64,000 bases of DNA from Alnus glutinosa (taxonomy: Eukaryota > Streptophyta > Magnoliopsida > Fagales > Betulaceae), in the NCBI RefSeq assembly GCF_958979055.1, contig NC_084888.1, forward strand, positions 7,859,501-7,923,500, read 5' to 3'. The translations under genes were made by a program, and so were the position numbers. The notes under the pieces are model-generated. The model had not been told where the DNA came from and did no database searches. It saw only the letters and a program-made list of their open reading frames with translations. Positions 1 through 12,120 of the stretch are shown here, piece after piece (the stretch's first letter is position 1; the number at the start of each line of letters is the position of its first letter).

Positions 1-1924
1 ACTTCCATGTCAGCCATTGGAAAAAAAAAAAACTCTAAAGTCCAAAAATAGGATTTAGACTTTTAAGTGAAATTATAGTTTGTGATTTAGGAGAGTGACT
101 AATAATAGAGTATGAAATTGTATATTTAAGGAGCTTGACTTTTCAAAAATTCCAATACTTGACCCTATAGCCCATTGTTAATTGAAATGTTACTCTGGAT
201 CTAAGAGCTACTGTGATTAGCACAACTATCTACGAGTGGAGGGCACACTTATGGTACCAATAGTTGCATGCACACCAAGGGTATCGACCCAATCAAGTGA
301 CTAGATGATGGCTGGCTATTGTACCCTTTTTCGGGGCATTGAAATTGTAGCATATGTCCCACAGGACACGCAAACCCTACCATGAAAAGGATAATGACAC
401 AAACAGGCCATGTGGACATGGATTGTGATATATTTATTGATATTATATTGTGCAATTCATCAATATAATTTATTGTCTTTAAAAACTGCTACATTATTTC
501 TTAAGTATATGCCTTAAATAGCCTGCTAAATGTATTATTTCCAAAGCAACATGATTATGGTGATACTTGTTCTTAAGCATAACTTGTTCAAAAACCTCAT
601 ATTTCAAATTTAATGTTATTCTGTTAATAATACATGTAAATGTTGTCTACGATCAATTATCTCTTTAACGTTTATTACCAACCTAAACTAAGCTCATTGT
701 ACGGGCTAAATTTCATTAGCGATTTAATTACTAAATTATTAATTTAAGTAATTTTTCACTTAACGGGTGGTAGTTACAAGGGTGAAAGTTAGAGGTATTC
801 ACGAGGATATGAAGTCACTCACTATGCAAAGTCTCGTAGAGACAGCTTTATATGTAAATGTTGTATTTGAGGGAATAGTATACTTTTAAGGTTGTTGTTT
901 TCATAAAGGCTCTGATTTGTACCAATATTGTAAAAAAGTAAATAAATAAATAAATAAATAAGGTAAATAGCATTTGAGCTCAGATCAATATTGTGTTTCG
1001 TTGCATATATTATGATATTATAGTAGTAAGGGTGTCACTTTAAGTTAATTATCAATTAATTAATTTAGAGACGCTGCATAAATTACTTAACTCAAGGGAA
1101 CAAATTTTGTGCTTTAGTTTTCCTTATCTTAATCATTTATGAGTTGTACTTGTACTTCTAATCTAATGTTAGTTGCCTTTGTTCAAGATTGTACTTTTCC
1201 TGAGGGTTGAAGATCATGATCGGAATTTTTTATTATTAAGTTGTTCTAATTTTCGTACTTCTAAGAGAGAGAGACTACAAGATCTACCTGCCCTAAGCAA
1301 CTGTAATAGTAGGTCGGCAAAGACTTATGAAGAATGCCGTATTTAAGAGTTTTATTTCATGCTTTATTTAATTTAGATACTTAAGCATATTTTGATTTTA
1401 TATTTTGAATTCTCCATGATGGGTTTGTTACCCAAATCAGTAAGTTGGTTTTACAGGACTTGTTTAGGGTTTGGTTACTTGCATTCTATTTAAGGTTCTC
1501 TTTTAGACAGAGGAAAATATTATTGAATAAAGTTATTTTCTATAGCCTTGTTTCCTTGAGATGAGACTTCTCAAAACAATGGTGTGACTTCATTGTATGC
1601 TTATTGTGCTTGAATTTCTGTTATAAGTTGTTGTTCTTCCTTAAACCAGCAACTCTGTTTTACTCGTGTTTGTTAAACAATGGATAATGTTTGATAGAGT
1701 TTTTGGCCTATCTCTTTCTTACTTAAAGGTGTGACTGATGGAGAATTGCATGCTTATTTATAGATAAACCAAGACCCTTATCCATAATCAACCATTGCTT
1801 CATTCCATCAAGAGAGACAACTTTTGATAAAACACCAAGGGAGACAACCTTTCATTTAAGTAGTTATCTGTATATTTAATTACCCAAAAGTTTGAGTTTA
1901 ATAAAAAATCTTTTCATATATATA

Positions 1925-1960
<36 letters not shown>
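1..1960. other. Left flank, no gene recognised
   Basis: About 2 kb of AT-rich sequence. No open reading frame here resembles a known plant protein. An (AATA)n-like microsatellite lies at about 940-960. Part of 1690-1880 has more even base composition, but I could not assign it to a gene or repeat family. Confidence 0.5.
1927..1960. repeat. (TG)n microsatellite beside an LTR
   Basis: About 17 uninterrupted TG units directly abut the outer end of the 3' LTR of the minus-strand Ty3/gypsy element. The array continues into the TG that begins the LTR, so the exact junction is blurred. This may be why no target-site duplication can be read here. Confidence 0.9.
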
Positions 1961-1963
<3 letters not shown>

Positions 1964-2682
1964 TGTGAACCCGCAGGATGAAATCCCCTTTGAACCCACA
2001 AACAAATTGAAATCTACCCAAGAAAGCCAAGAATCAAGTCCAAAGAATCTAGACCCGTTGAAATCTTGTTTCAAGAACCTAAATTTGGTTAGAACGCCAC
2101 AAAGGGTTTGCCTTTGATAAGTTCTTAGTTCAATCAAGAACAAGTAGAGAAAACTGAAAAGTTTTCTATGAAGAATAAAACTTCATTCACAATCAACTTG
2201 TCTAACATATGCGGCTACAAGTCTTTTTAAAATCTCTCCATAAAACCCTAACCCTACTAAGGCCTACATCAATTAAAAGACATGGGCTGAACATCTTCAA
2301 GCCCAAAATATCCTAAACTACACTTCTATAGCTAATAAAAGAAGTCCACTTAATAAAACAAATAGGCCTAAAGGCCCACAACCATAGAAACATAAAAATA
2401 GGCCCATATGCCTATACTTAGTGAAATAAAGAGTTTGCAAGAAACCACTAGGCTATGCCGTCCCCATCTGTTGCTTGTATCACATGAATTAAAGTTGGTT
2501 CTTCTTCTTTCAAGCCCATCTTGAATGTTGGAGTCTTGCTCGATAAATTTGCAAACTCGGCCCAAGTGGATTGCACCAATCCTTGCATTGCCTCCTTGAT
2601 CTTCTTCGCCCTTGACTTTGTGATTGGCCCATCTGGAACTTGTAAGGGATCTTTAAGATTCGGCCTACCATGGGGCCCATCA
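1961..2682 (-). repeat. 3' LTR of the Ty3/gypsy element
   Basis: 722 bp, starting TG and ending CA when read on the plus strand, and matching 8198-8919. The only difference I noticed is C versus T near position 2000. It contains a telobox-like AAACCCTAACCC stretch near 2246. The last 78 or so codons of pol lie inside this LTR, so the LTR is also coding sequence. Confidence 0.93.
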
Positions 2683-5600
2683 TTCCCCCTCTCCTCAAAA
2701 GGATTCAACCTCAAATCGTCACCTGCATCATAGGGAGAAAGATTAGAAACATTGAAAGTAGCAGAGACATTATACTCACCGGGAAGATCCACTTTATAAG
2801 CATTATCATTAATTTTCTCAAGGATTTGGAAAGGTCCATCGCCGCGAGGATGCAATTTAGTCCTTCTATGGGCTGGGAATCGTTCTTTGCGCATGTGAAC
2901 CCAAACCCAATCGCCTGGTTCAAAGATGACACGCCTTCGCCCTTTATTGGCTTGGGAAGCAAACTTTTCATTCTTCTGCGCAATTTGAAGTCGTACCCTC
3001 TCATGAATTGACTTCACCAATTCGGCCTTCCTGTGTCCATCCAAACTACTCCTGTCATCAATAGGTAAAGGCATCAAATCTAAAGGAGTAAGTGGATTAA
3101 AACCATAAACAATTTCAAAGGGAGAATAAGAAGTAGTAGTATGCATAGTCCTATTATATGCAAACTCTATAAATGGTAAACAGTCCTCCCAAGTTTTCAA
3201 ATTCTTTTGAATGACAGTGCGTAAGAGTTGAGTTAAAGTCCTGTTGACTACTTCAGTCTGTCCGTCAGTCTGTGGATGACAAGTAGTGGAAAATAAAAGT
3301 TTGGTACCTAATTTTCCCCACAAAACCTTCCAAAAGTAGCTAAGGAATTTAACATCCCTATCAGAAACAATACTTCTAGGGACACCATGAAGTCGCACTA
3401 TTTCCTTGAAAAACAAATCAGCTATGTTGGTAGCATCATCTGTTTTATGGCATGGAATGAAATGTGCCATTTTACTAAATCTGTCCACTATCACAAAAAT
3501 AGAATCACTACCTTTTTTTGTCCTAGGCAACCCCAAAACAAAGTCCATAGATATGTCTACCCATGGCTCACTGGGAACGGGTAAGGGTGTATACAACCCG
3601 TGTGGTAAAACCTTAGATTTGGCCTTGCGACATGTAATGCACCTATCACATATTCGGGTGACGTCTCTTCTCATCCTAGGCCAAAAGAAATGTTCATGTA
3701 AAATTTCTAAGGTTTTCCTCACACCAAAATGTCCCGTTAATCCCCCACCATGTGCCTCACGTACCAATAATTCACGCATTGAATAATTTGGCACACACAA
3801 TTTGCTTTCTTTAAACAAATAACCATCATGCTTGTAAAACTTACCAAATGCCGCTTTATCACACGCTATATACACATCAGAAAAATCAGCGTCATTGACA
3901 TACATGTCTTTCACATATTCAAACCCAAGCATTTTAGCACTCAGAGAAGTAAGAAGTACATACCTTCGTGATAAAGCATCAGCAACAATGTTCTCCTTAC
4001 CTTGCTTGTAACGGATGACATAGGGAAAGGTCTCAATGTATTCAATCCATCTAGCATGTCGCTTATTTAATTTACCTTGACTCTTGAGATGCTTTAATGA
4101 TTCATGATCGGTGTGGATCACAAATTCCTTAGGCCAAAGGTAGTGCTGCCACGTCTCTAGAGCGCGAACAAGAGCATAAAGTTCTTTGTCATAAGTGGGG
4201 TAATTCAAGGCTGCCCCACTTAGCTTCTCACTGAAGAAGGCTATGGGTCGCCTATCCTGCATTAAAACGGCTCCAATTCCTATTCCTGAGGCATCACATT
4301 CAATCTCAAAAGTTTTGTTAAAATCAGGTAATGCTAACACAGGTGTAGAACACAACCTTTCTTTGATAGTAGCAAATGCATTTGCTTGATCACTCCCCCA
4401 ATGAAATCCAACGTTCTTTTTAATTATTTCAGTGAGTGGTGCAGCAATGGTGCTAAAATCTTTAACAAAACGCCTATAAAAGCTAGCTAAACCATGAAAG
4501 CTTCTTACCTCAGTGATGCTTTTAGGTGTTGGCCACTCCTTGATAGCCTTTACTTTTTCTTCATCCACCTCAATACCTTTTGTACTAACAACATAACCAA
4601 GAAAAACAACTTTTTCCATGCAAAAGGTACATTTCTTAAAATTAGCATACAACTTTTCACATCTCAACACATCTAACACACATCTTAAATGCTCAATATG
4701 TTCATCTAAGTTCGTGCTATACACTAAGATATCATCAAAGTACACGACTACAAATTTGCCTATGAACGCACGTAAGACATGGTTCATTAATCTCATGAAA
4801 GTACTAGGCGCATTTGTAAGTCCAAATGGCATAACCAACCATTCATAAAGTCCATGTTTAGTCTTAAAAGCTGTTTTCCATTCATCTCCCTCTTTCATTC
4901 TAATTTGATGATATCCACTTTTAAGATCTATTTTACTGAAAATACATGAGCCATGCAATTCATCAAGCATATCATCTAATCTAGGAATGGGATGACGGTA
5001 CTTTACCGTAATATTGTTGACCGCTCTGCAATCAATGCACATCCTCCAAGTCCCATCCTTCTTTGGCACTAGTAGCACTGGTACTGCACATGGGCTCATG
5101 CTCTCCCTCACGTACCCCTTGCTCAACAAATCTTCAACTTGCCTTTGAAGCTCCTTGGTCTCCTCTGGATTACTCCTATAGGCTGGTCGGTTTGGAATAA
5201 CTGCTCCGGGTATGAAATCAATTTGGTGCTCAATGCCTCTAATGGGTGGCAACCCACTCGGCATCTCCTCCGGAAATACATCATCAAACTCCTGCAACAA
5301 AGAAAGAGCCAAACTAGGAAGAGATTGGTTAGTTTCATCAAGATTAAGATAAGATTCTTTGTAAACAAGAAAAATCATAGGCTGATCTGCTAAGAAGGCC
5401 CTCTTAACCTCACTCTCCTTTGCATAAAAACTAATCTTTGCCTTCCCTTTTCTCTCTACAAGTCCTCTTTCTTTTTTCTCTCGTGGCTCCACTCTCTTTT
5501 CTTTATTCTCAAGCACCTCTCTATTTTCTTTTTCACTCTTTTTTTTTTGCTCAATCTCACTTTTCAGCTTCAGTTGGTCCTCATAGACCTGTTTTGGGGT

Positions 5601-5720
5601 TAAAGGAGCAAGCTTGAATGTTTTTCCATCCTTCACAAAGTTGTACCTGTTTGTAAACCCATCATGAATCACCCTCCTATCATACTGCCATGGCCTCCCC
5701 CAACAAAATATGGCCAGCAT
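2448..5720 (-). CDS. Retrotransposon pol: end of protease, RT, RNase H, integrase
   Basis: Encodes about 1,090 residues of Pol. The first residues are protease C-terminus in a frame shifted from Gag. Reverse transcriptase follows at roughly residues 160-400, with the catalytic YFDD at about 327-330. RNase H lies near 430-560 ([14 protein letters not shown]). The integrase HHCC zinc region is near 640-690 and the DDE core follows. A GPY/F-type module (GDGPFQIL) is near the C-terminus. The tail ends in a basic segment ([15 protein letters not shown]) encoded inside the 3' LTR, where CRM elements carry their CR motif. The frame is open throughout. The start at 5720 is simply the first Met after the frameshift; the natural protein would be continuous with Gag. 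Confidence 0.9.
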   Translation of the reverse strand: MLAIFCWGRPWQYDRRVIHDGFTNRYNFVKDGKTFKLAPLTPKQVYEDQLKLKSEIEQKKKSEKENREVLENKEKRVEPREKKERGLVERKGKAKISFYAKESEVKRAFLADQPMIFLVYKESYLNLDETNQSLPSLALSLLQEFDDVFPEEMPSGLPPIRGIEHQIDFIPGAVIPNRPAYRSNPEETKELQRQVEDLLSKGYVRESMSPCAVPVLLVPKKDGTWRMCIDCRAVNNITVKYRHPIPRLDDMLDELHGSCIFSKIDLKSGYHQIRMKEGDEWKTAFKTKHGLYEWLVMPFGLTNAPSTFMRLMNHVLRAFIGKFVVVYFDDILVYSTNLDEHIEHLRCVLDVLRCEKLYANFKKCTFCMEKVVFLGYVVSTKGIEVDEEKVKAIKEWPTPKSITEVRSFHGLASFYRRFVKDFSTIAAPLTEIIKKNVGFHWGSDQANAFATIKERLCSTPVLALPDFNKTFEIECDASGIGIGAVLMQDRRPIAFFSEKLSGAALNYPTYDKELYALVRALETWQHYLWPKEFVIHTDHESLKHLKSQGKLNKRHARWIEYIETFPYVIRYKQGKENIVADALSRRYVLLTSLSAKMLGFEYVKDMYVNDADFSDVYIACDKAAFGKFYKHDGYLFKESKLCVPNYSMRELLVREAHGGGLTGHFGVRKTLEILHEHFFWPRMRRDVTRICDRCITCRKAKSKVLPHGLYTPLPVPSEPWVDISMDFVLGLPRTKKGSDSIFVIVDRFSKMAHFIPCHKTDDATNIADLFFKEIVRLHGVPRSIVSDRDVKFLSYFWKVLWGKLGTKLLFSTTCHPQTDGQTEVVNRTLTQLLRTVIQKNLKTWEDCLPFIEFAYNRTMHTTTSYSPFEIVYGFNPLTPLDLMPLPIDDRSSLDGHRKAELVKSIHERVRLQIAQKNEKFASQANKGRRRVIFEPGDWVWVHMRKERFPAHRRTKLHPRGDGPFQILEKINDNAYKVDLPGEYNVSATFNVSNLSPYDAGDDLRLNPFEERGNDGPHGRPNLKDPLQVPDGPITKSRAKKIKEAMQGLVQSTWAEFANLSSKTPTFKMGLKEEEPTLIHVIQATDGDGIA
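2683..2696 (-). other. Polypurine tract
   Basis: On the element's sense strand this is GAGGAGAGGGGGAA, immediately upstream of the 3' LTR. It is the expected plus-strand DNA primer. It lies inside the pol coding region, because pol continues into the LTR. Confidence 0.85.
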
Positions 5721-7242
5721 GCATAGGAACTACATCACAAAGCACCTCATCACTATACCTTCCAATGGTAAAAGCCACCAAAACTTGCTTATTGACCTTG
5801 ACCTCCCCACATTCATTCAACCATTGCAACTTATAAGGTCTAGGGTGCTTCAATAAAGGTAAGCTCAGCTTTTCAACTAGGGTGGTACTAGCTACATTGG
5901 TGCAACTTCCCCCGTCTATAATCATACTACACACCTTGTTGTTTACATAACATCTGGTATGAAATATGTTCTCTCTCTGTTGCTCCATATCGTCTATCTT
6001 AATTTGCGTATTGAGAGCACGCCTGGCAACAAGAGACTCACCTTCTACGGGGTATTCCACTCCATCATCATCACTAGCATTAACCAACTCGGGCATCTCA
6101 TCACTATCATCTTCACTATCAGTCATCACCTCCCCATTGTCTCGCAGAACCATCACTCGCTTGTTTGGACATTGAGACGCAATGTGCCCTGAACCCAAAC
6201 ACTTAAAACATTTAATATCTCTATTCCTTGAAGGTCGGAAATCAACCTTGGGTTTGTTCTTGCTAGTTCCCTCATCTTTTCCCTTAGGTGGTTCGGTCTT
6301 TCCCTTTACTATAGCTTGAGCATTTCTATCCCATTGTGGTTTCCAAGGAGTGCTAGAAACTGAAGTATACCTTGCTGCCCCCTTTCTCTTTAATTGCCTC
6401 TCCACCTTCATAGCCATGTGCACCATATCTTCTACCTCCACATAATGTTGCAACTCAACTACATTGGCTATGTCCCTATTCAAACCACTTAAAAATCTGG
6501 CCATTGTGGCCTCCCGATCCTCCTCTACATTGGCCCGAATCATAGACACCTCCATCTCCTTATGGTAATCTTCTACACTTCTTGACCCTTGTGTAAGGTT
6601 TTGTAATTTTTGGTAGAGGTCTCTATAGTAGTGGCTAGGTACAAATCTTCGCCTCATGAGAGCTTTCAACTCACCCCATGTTTCTATAGGTCTCTCATGA
6701 TTCCTCCTCCTATTGGTCATTAATTGATCCCACCAAATAATTGCATAATCAGTGAACTCAATTACCGCCAACTTCACCTTCTTCTCTTCTGAATAATTGT
6801 GACAATCAAAAATCAACTCTATTTTCTTCTCCCACTCTAAATAGGCTTCAGGGTCAGTCCTACCTTGGAAAGATGGTATTTTCATTTTGATGCTCCCAAG
6901 GTTCCTATCTACCTCATCTCGACCCCTTGGATTTCTCCCATGTCCTCTTCCACGCCTACCTCCTCTAGGTCTGTCAACTCCGCCCCTTCCAACTTCAGAT
7001 GCTATGTCTTCCTCATCATCATCATCTCCTTCGTTTTCAAACTCATTTTCAATGCTAGGCGCACGTCTCCTCCTATCTCGCCCACCTTGCAGATTTCTAA
7101 TGACTACCTCCTGCTGATCCATCCTATTCTTCACCTCCTCCAACACCAAATTCAACTGTTCAAACTGTTGTTGCATGGCCCGCAATACAAAGAATGAATT
7201 ATCCACCTCCTCCTTAGGTGTTGAATCACTCTTATGAGACAT
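5680..7242 (-). CDS. Retrotransposon gag and protease (N-terminal part of polyprotein)
   Basis: The open frame extends upstream to 7326, but the likely start is the Met at 7242 ([12 protein letters not shown]). The product has an N-terminal coiled region, an acidic and arginine-rich stretch, the retrotransposon Gag domain, and a CCHC zinc knuckle ([14 protein letters not shown]). The start of the aspartic protease follows, where the active site reads DGG rather than DSG or DTG. The frame ends at 5680 shortly after HILLG. At that point a run of five Gs replaces an apparent four, and one base fewer would join Gag directly to the RPWQYD sequence of pol. This looks like a one-base insertion in a homopolymer, or a sequencing error. 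Confidence 0.88.
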   Translation of the reverse strand: MSHKSDSTPKEEVDNSFFVLRAMQQQFEQLNLVLEEVKNRMDQQEVVIRNLQGGRDRRRRAPSIENEFENEGDDDDEEDIASEVGRGGVDRPRGGRRGRGHGRNPRGRDEVDRNLGSIKMKIPSFQGRTDPEAYLEWEKKIELIFDCHNYSEEKKVKLAVIEFTDYAIIWWDQLMTNRRRNHERPIETWGELKALMRRRFVPSHYYRDLYQKLQNLTQGSRSVEDYHKEMEVSMIRANVEEDREATMARFLSGLNRDIANVVELQHYVEVEDMVHMAMKVERQLKRKGAARYTSVSSTPWKPQWDRNAQAIVKGKTEPPKGKDEGTSKNKPKVDFRPSRNRDIKCFKCLGSGHIASQCPNKRVMVLRDNGEVMTDSEDDSDEMPELVNASDDDGVEYPVEGESLVARRALNTQIKIDDMEQQRENIFHTRCYVNNKVCSMIIDGGSCTNVASTTLVEKLSLPLLKHPRPYKLQWLNECGEVKVNKQVLVAFTIGRYSDEVLCDVVPMHAGHILLGEAMAV

Positions 7243-7611
7243 TTTTAATGCACTACAAAACAAAAAATATGTTAGTGGTAAAAACCTCACACACTCCCTT
7301 ACGTGTTTACACTCAAATATTGTCACTCCACTCGTGTATCCACTCTTTTATTCTTTCACCTCACCTGTTTTCCCTTTCAAGTTCTTTAAGAACTAGTTAA
7401 ACTAAATCAAGATATTACCTTGTATTATTCCAACCAGCAATAGATTCCAGAAACAAGAAAGGAATAAAATGACACGGATCTAAAAGAATTTGTACGAGGA
7501 AATAACAATTAGGACACAAGATACTAAAGATGATACACTCGATCCCTTTAAAGATAAAGATCAATCAACACCAAATCACTTCAATTTTCGGATTGCAAAG
7601 TATATCAAATA

Positions 7612-7775
7612 GCTTTTTTTTTTTTTTTCTTTTTTTTCTTTTTTTTTCTTTTTTTCTTTTTTTTTTTTTTTTGAAATTTCTTTCTTCTTCTTCTTCTTTT
7701 TTTTTTTTTTTTTTTTCTCTTTTTTTTTTCTTTTTTCTTTCTTTCTTCCTTTTTTTTAAAAAAAAAAAAAAAAAA
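7612..7775. repeat. Homopurine/homopyrimidine leader tract
   Basis: Almost uninterrupted T with scattered C on the plus strand, ending in an A run. On the element's sense strand it is an A/G tract between the primer-binding site and gag. No coding function is apparent. Confidence 0.85.
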
Positions 7776-8183
7776 TTTGAAAAATTACAGATATGGAAGT
7801 TAAAGCAAGGATTCAAATCTGAAAAATTTAAGCAAAGATTTGCAAAAGCAATCAAGAATGGAATTCAAATCTGACAATTTCAGATTTGAAAAAATTAAAG
7901 CATAGACTGGTGTAATTAATTAAAGAATTCACAAATCTGAATTCCTGAATCAATTACACGAGTAACCAATTGTGAAAATCACAGATCTGAATTCTAACAC
8001 ACAATTTTATTTTATTTTATTTTTTTTTTTTTTTTCCGAACAGAACACACGAAATTAATAAGAATGAAGAAAGGAGTTGTAGATCCAAATGCAAGAACTA
8101 AAAAAAAAAGGAAAAGAAGAAAAAGAAAAGGAAAAGGAAAATGATAAATAAGAAGGATAAATAAGACCTGATTTGGAGCCTGA

Positions 8184-8195
8184 GCTCTGATACCA
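8184..8195 (-). other. Primer-binding site, tRNA-iMet
   Basis: Read on the minus strand this is TGGTATCAGAGC, complementary to the 3' end of plant initiator tRNA-Met, and it begins two bases inside the 5' LTR. It fixes the element's orientation and the LTR boundary. Confidence 0.93.
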
Positions 8196-8197
8196 AA

Positions 8198-8919
8198 TGA
8201 TGTGAACCCGCAGGATGAAATCCCCTTTGAATCCACAAACAAATTGAAATCTACCCAAGAAAGCCAAGAATCAAGTCCAAAGAATCTAGACCCGTTGAAA
8301 TCTTGTTTCAAGAACCTAAATTTGGTTAGAACGCCACAAAGGGTTTGCCTTTGATAAGTTCTTAGTTCAATCAAGAACAAGTAGAGAAAACTGAAAAGTT
8401 TTCTATGAAGAATAAAACTTCATTCACAATCAACTTGTCTAACATATGCGGCTACAAGTCTTTTTAAAATCTCTCCATAAAACCCTAACCCTACTAAGGC
8501 CTACATCAATTAAAAGACATGGGCTGAACATCTTCAAGCCCAAAATATCCTAAACTACACTTCTATAGCTAATAAAAGAAGTCCACTTAATAAAACAAAT
8601 AGGCCTAAAGGCCCACAACCATAGAAACATAAAAATAGGCCCATATGCCTATACTTAGTGAAATAAAGAGTTTGCAAGAAACCACTAGGCTATGCCGTCC
8701 CCATCTGTTGCTTGTATCACATGAATTAAAGTTGGTTCTTCTTCTTTCAAGCCCATCTTGAATGTTGGAGTCTTGCTCGATAAATTTGCAAACTCGGCCC
8801 AAGTGGATTGCACCAATCCTTGCATTGCCTCCTTGATCTTCTTCGCCCTTGACTTTGTGATTGGCCCATCTGGAACTTGTAAGGGATCTTTAAGATTCGG
8901 CCTACCATGGGGCCCATCA
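8198..8919 (-). repeat. 5' LTR of the Ty3/gypsy element
   Basis: 722 bp, TG...CA, and by eye identical to 1961-2682 except for one base. It begins next to the primer-binding site and ends about 300 bp downstream of the CYP703 stop codon. The flank beyond 8919 reads ccttgtg, which does not match the TG array at the other end. Confidence 0.93.
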
Positions 8920-9221
8920 CCTTGTGTCCCTAAAAAAAATGCGAGTTTTAAAATTACCGTTGAATTTGTGATAAATTACTATTTAATTTTGATTTAATAA
9001 TAATTTTAATAGTTAGATCAGTTTTAAAAGAACACAAAGAAGACATAGGATGACAAATAGCAAAAGATACAGCTGATGAGAGGCTTCGTTTGTTTCGACC
9101 AAATGTGCTAAGAAAAAGCTTTTGTTCTCAAAACAAAATATCTTTAATTTTTTTTCGGACGATAAAGATGAAAGCCTTAGCAAATATAGAAAAATAGGAT
9201 ACTTGAATGGTTTTATATCAA
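8920..9221. other. Spacer between retrotransposon and CYP703 3' end
   Basis: About 300 bp of AT-rich sequence that must contain the 3' UTR and polyadenylation region of the minus-strand CYP703 gene. No separate feature is visible. Confidence 0.6.
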
Positions 9222-11848
9222 TTAAAGGTACATATGGTCCGCCAAGCGTGGCTTGGCAACGGCCATCAATGGCTGGGCCTTGGGCATGGTCATCCCATAA
9301 ACCTCATTTGTATCTATATCTTCAGGCCTCAACCCCTCCGGTGGGGCCCATTCAAAGCAATGAAAGAGCCGAGCCAAAGCCATAAGAACCATGGTCACCC
9401 CAAGTGGCGCGCCGGGGCACTTCCTCTTTCCAGCACTGAATGGCAATATCTTGAAGTCAGCTCCATGGCTAATCTCGACTCGGCGCCCATCGGCCAACCA
9501 ATGCCTCTCGGGCTGAAACTCCTCTACGTTGTCCCAGATCTTGGTGTTCCGACCTAGCCCGTGAGTGTTGATGAAGACACGTGTCTTGGCCGGGATATAA
9601 TAGCCGTTGATGGTGGTGTCACACAAAGATTCATGTGGGATGAGAAAGGGCCCAGCTGGATGCATACGAAACGTTTCACGTACGACGCAACGCAAGTAGT
9701 TAAGTTGAGCCATATCAGATTCAGAGACCATTTTGTTGGGGCCCACAACAGAATCAAGCTCTTCTTGGATCTTTCGGAGGACATGTGGATGCTTGATCAC
9801 CTCGGCCATCGCCCACTCATTAGTCACAGCTGAGGTGTCTGTAGCAGCGGCTATCATGTCCTAAAGCACCATAAACCAAATTGGTAAATCAGTGCTTCAT
9901 TGAAGTTTTATGAGACACCTCAACAATTGTCCATGTGAATTTCTCCGAGTGGCATTAAGAATGTGTAGAATCTTAAAAGAAATGATAAGGATACACAGCA
10001 ATTCGCTTGTTCAAATTATTGACAATTTAAATAGGTAATGCGAGAGGTCTTGTATGAGATTTATCTATTTGGTTTGATAGTTGGACATCTCAAAATTTAG
10101 TTGGACATGTGAGTCCCATAGATTGAGATTCACAACAATTACTTGTTCGAATTGCTAGCAATTCGGACAGATAATGTAAAAGATCTCATATGAGACTTAC
10201 CTACTTGAGTAGGTGACCGAGCAACCCAAAGTTTATTTGGACAAGTAGATCCCATATGGAGTCTCTCATATTACCTATCCAAATTGCTAGTATTTTGGAC
10301 AGGTAATTGTTGTTGATCCTTATTTGGGTCGCATATACGTTCTCTCACATTACCTACCCAAATTGATAACAATTCAGACAGGTAATTGTCGTGCATTTTA
10401 ATCATAATTTTTTATTTTTTATTTTTAAGGGGTAATTACCTTTTTCCCCCATGAACTACCAAAAAATGCGCAATGCCCCAATGAACTACCAACTCGACCA
10501 AAATAGAGCATTCAACTACCAAAGACAACCATTTTTCCCCCTTCCGTCAGTCAAAGGGGTTAAAACAAACGGTCAACGGGTCATGTGCCGTTTTATATGG
10601 GGGCATGTTGAAAGATTATGGTAGTTAATGGGGGGGAAAAGAGGAAGATGGTGGTAGTTCATAGGGGAAAAAGAGGAAGAAAATGAGGGTAAAACGGCGT
10701 GTGACTGACGGAAGGGGGGAAAATGGTTATCTTTGGTAGTTGAATGCTCTATTTTGGTCGAGTTGGTAGTTCATGGGGGCATCGCGCATTTTTTGGTAGT
10801 TCATGGGGGAAAAAGGTAATTACCCCTATTTTTAAAAAAAAAGTTAAGGAAAATAAATAAATTAAACAGAATATTGCAATCATTTAGTTAGAAAATATAT
10901 GATCACCTGGATTAGGGCTTTAATTTCTCTGTCATCCATGTGTTGTTTCCCATCTTCACCAGGCAATGATAGTAGGACATCAACAAAATCCAATTCTTCA
11001 TCATCATCCATGCTTTCCTTTCTCTTTCTCTCCCTTGCCCTCTTATGTTCTTCAATAATTTTCACGTGAAAATCATCCACTCTCTTCTCCACTTCCCTCA
11101 TCCTCTTCTCACAGCCATAAGGGTCCACCCACCTCCAAAATGGTAGATAATCGCCCAAGTATATCAAGCCCAAAAGGCAAAACAACTCATGTGTTATATC
11201 CATGAACTCCATAGCCTCTTGAGGGCCAGCCGATTCAGCCCCAAAATACTGCTTCCCTAGCAACATCCTCGTCACATTGTTCATCGAGAACGCACCCAAC
11301 ACTTCCCTCAAGTTCACCGCCTTTCCGGTTTGAGCCCGCTCCCAAACGTCCCGCACAAGATGCTGGGATTCCTCAGCACGGTGCTTCGCAAATGATTCAA
11401 GTCGCTTTGTTGTCAACAGGTGTTCCATGCAAATTCTCCTCATTCGCTTCCAATGCGGCCCCAATGGGGCAAGCGCCACATCCCCGCACCCGTAGGCTAA
11501 ATGAACGGCAGCAAGAGTCTGTGGCCTGGAGGCAAATACATCGTCTTGACGAACCAGAATTTCACATATGATATCAGGGTCGTTGGTGGTGATGGCGTGA
11601 GCACTGCCAAGGCGGAGGTAGACCAAGGAGCCATATTTGTCGCACAAAGAGGCTAGGTCCCTGTGGGGGAGTTGGCTCAATTGGAGAAGGTTGCCGAATA
11701 TTGGCAGCCTTGGCGGCCCTGGAGGAAGTCTTTTGGCTTGATGTAGGGAATTCCGATTGAGCCACTGGTAAATGATTTTGGCGAGCAGAGCTGCACAAAG
11801 AAGGGTTGAAGCAAATGTGGCTAAATCCATGAATGTTGCCAATTTCAT
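9222..11848 (-). CDS. Cytochrome P450, CYP703 family (fatty-acid in-chain hydroxylase of pollen wall synthesis)
   Basis: Two exons: 11848-10907 and 9860-9222, with a GT-AG intron in phase 0. Together they encode 526 residues. The N-terminus has a hydrophobic membrane anchor followed by the proline hinge (RLPPGPPRLPIFGN). The I-helix oxygen-binding segment AAATDTS begins exon 2. The ExxR motif (ETFR), the PERH region and the heme loop FSAGKRKCPG are all present. The whole protein closely resembles CYP703A2, a conserved, usually single-copy plant family that hydroxylates lauric acid in anther tapetum for sporopollenin. That role is from family knowledge. No break is seen, so the gene should be functional. 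Met at 11848 is the first in-frame start; one six residues later is also possible. Confidence 0.95.
9990..10400. repeat. Repeat with internal inverted units in the CYP703 intron
   Basis: Within the intron, a motif of the form AATTGCTAGCAATT with a flanking GGACAGGTAAT recurs several times in both orientations. The units are degenerate. A related sequence (acaattacatgttcgaa) appears near 48955, so this is a dispersed family, probably MITE-like. Exact ends and a TSD could not be fixed. Confidence 0.6.
10429..10826. mobile_element. Foldback element with 9-bp TSD in the CYP703 intron
   Basis: A 398-bp element whose two arms are near-perfect inverted copies of about 130 bp. It starts GGGGTAATTACC and ends GGTAATTACCCC. 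Both flanks carry the 9-bp sequence TATTTTTAA (10420-10428 and 10827-10835). Nine-base TSDs with long terminal inverted repeats are characteristic of Mutator-like elements. There is no room for a transposase, so it is non-autonomous. Transcribed within the intron, it would fold into a long hairpin. Confidence 0.85.
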
Positions 11849-11937
11849 GAGCTAACAGTAATAGAGCAGGCTAGTTTAAACTATACATGCAATGGTCAAT
11901 CAGATGCCATTGGGACCGAATTAAGTTTGTTTAGACC

Positions 11938-11945
11938 TTTAAATA
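11938..11945 (-). promoter_or_regulatory. Candidate TATA box of CYP703
   Basis: TATTTAAA on the minus strand, about 90 bp upstream of the CYP703 start codon and at a reasonable distance for a short 5' leader. It is the best TATA-like match between the start codon and the first upstream repeat. Confidence 0.45.
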
Positions 11946-12120
11946 CTTGCTTATTGGATAACAAGAATGCTTTATTAATATTTCTCACAATCTTTACATG
12001 CGAAATGTTATAATTGTGACACGTCTACTTCGTTGATAACAAATAATGCTTTATTAATGGGGGTGTTTGGAAACCCCTTCTTTATTTTTACTTGGCGAAT
12101 GATATTGAGTAATGTTTATT

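Larger units (their letters stand above)
1961..8919 (-). mobile_element. Ty3/gypsy LTR retrotransposon, CRM-like chromovirus
   Basis: A full-length, 6,959-bp element on the minus strand. It has two 722-bp LTRs, a primer-binding site complementary to initiator tRNA-Met, an untranslated leader, gag-protease and pol reading frames, and a polypurine tract. The order is Gag, protease, reverse transcriptase, RNase H, integrase, which is the Ty3/gypsy order. The pol frame runs about 235 bp into the 3' LTR and no classical chromodomain is evident, which recalls centromeric CRM elements. The CRM label comes from remembered features, not a phylogeny. The LTRs appear identical except for one base, so insertion was recent. 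One single-base frameshift at the protease interrupts the polyprotein. No clear 5-bp TSD is present. Confidence 0.92.

Noticed and set aside
2240..2260. Telomere-like AAACCCTAACCC sequence (also near 8480)
   Set aside because: Only about two units, and it occurs at the same place in both LTRs. It is part of the LTR, not an interstitial telomere.
7530..7874. ORFs of Phe/Ser or Lys/Glu repeats
   Set aside because: They are translations of the homopyrimidine/homopurine leader of the retrotransposon.
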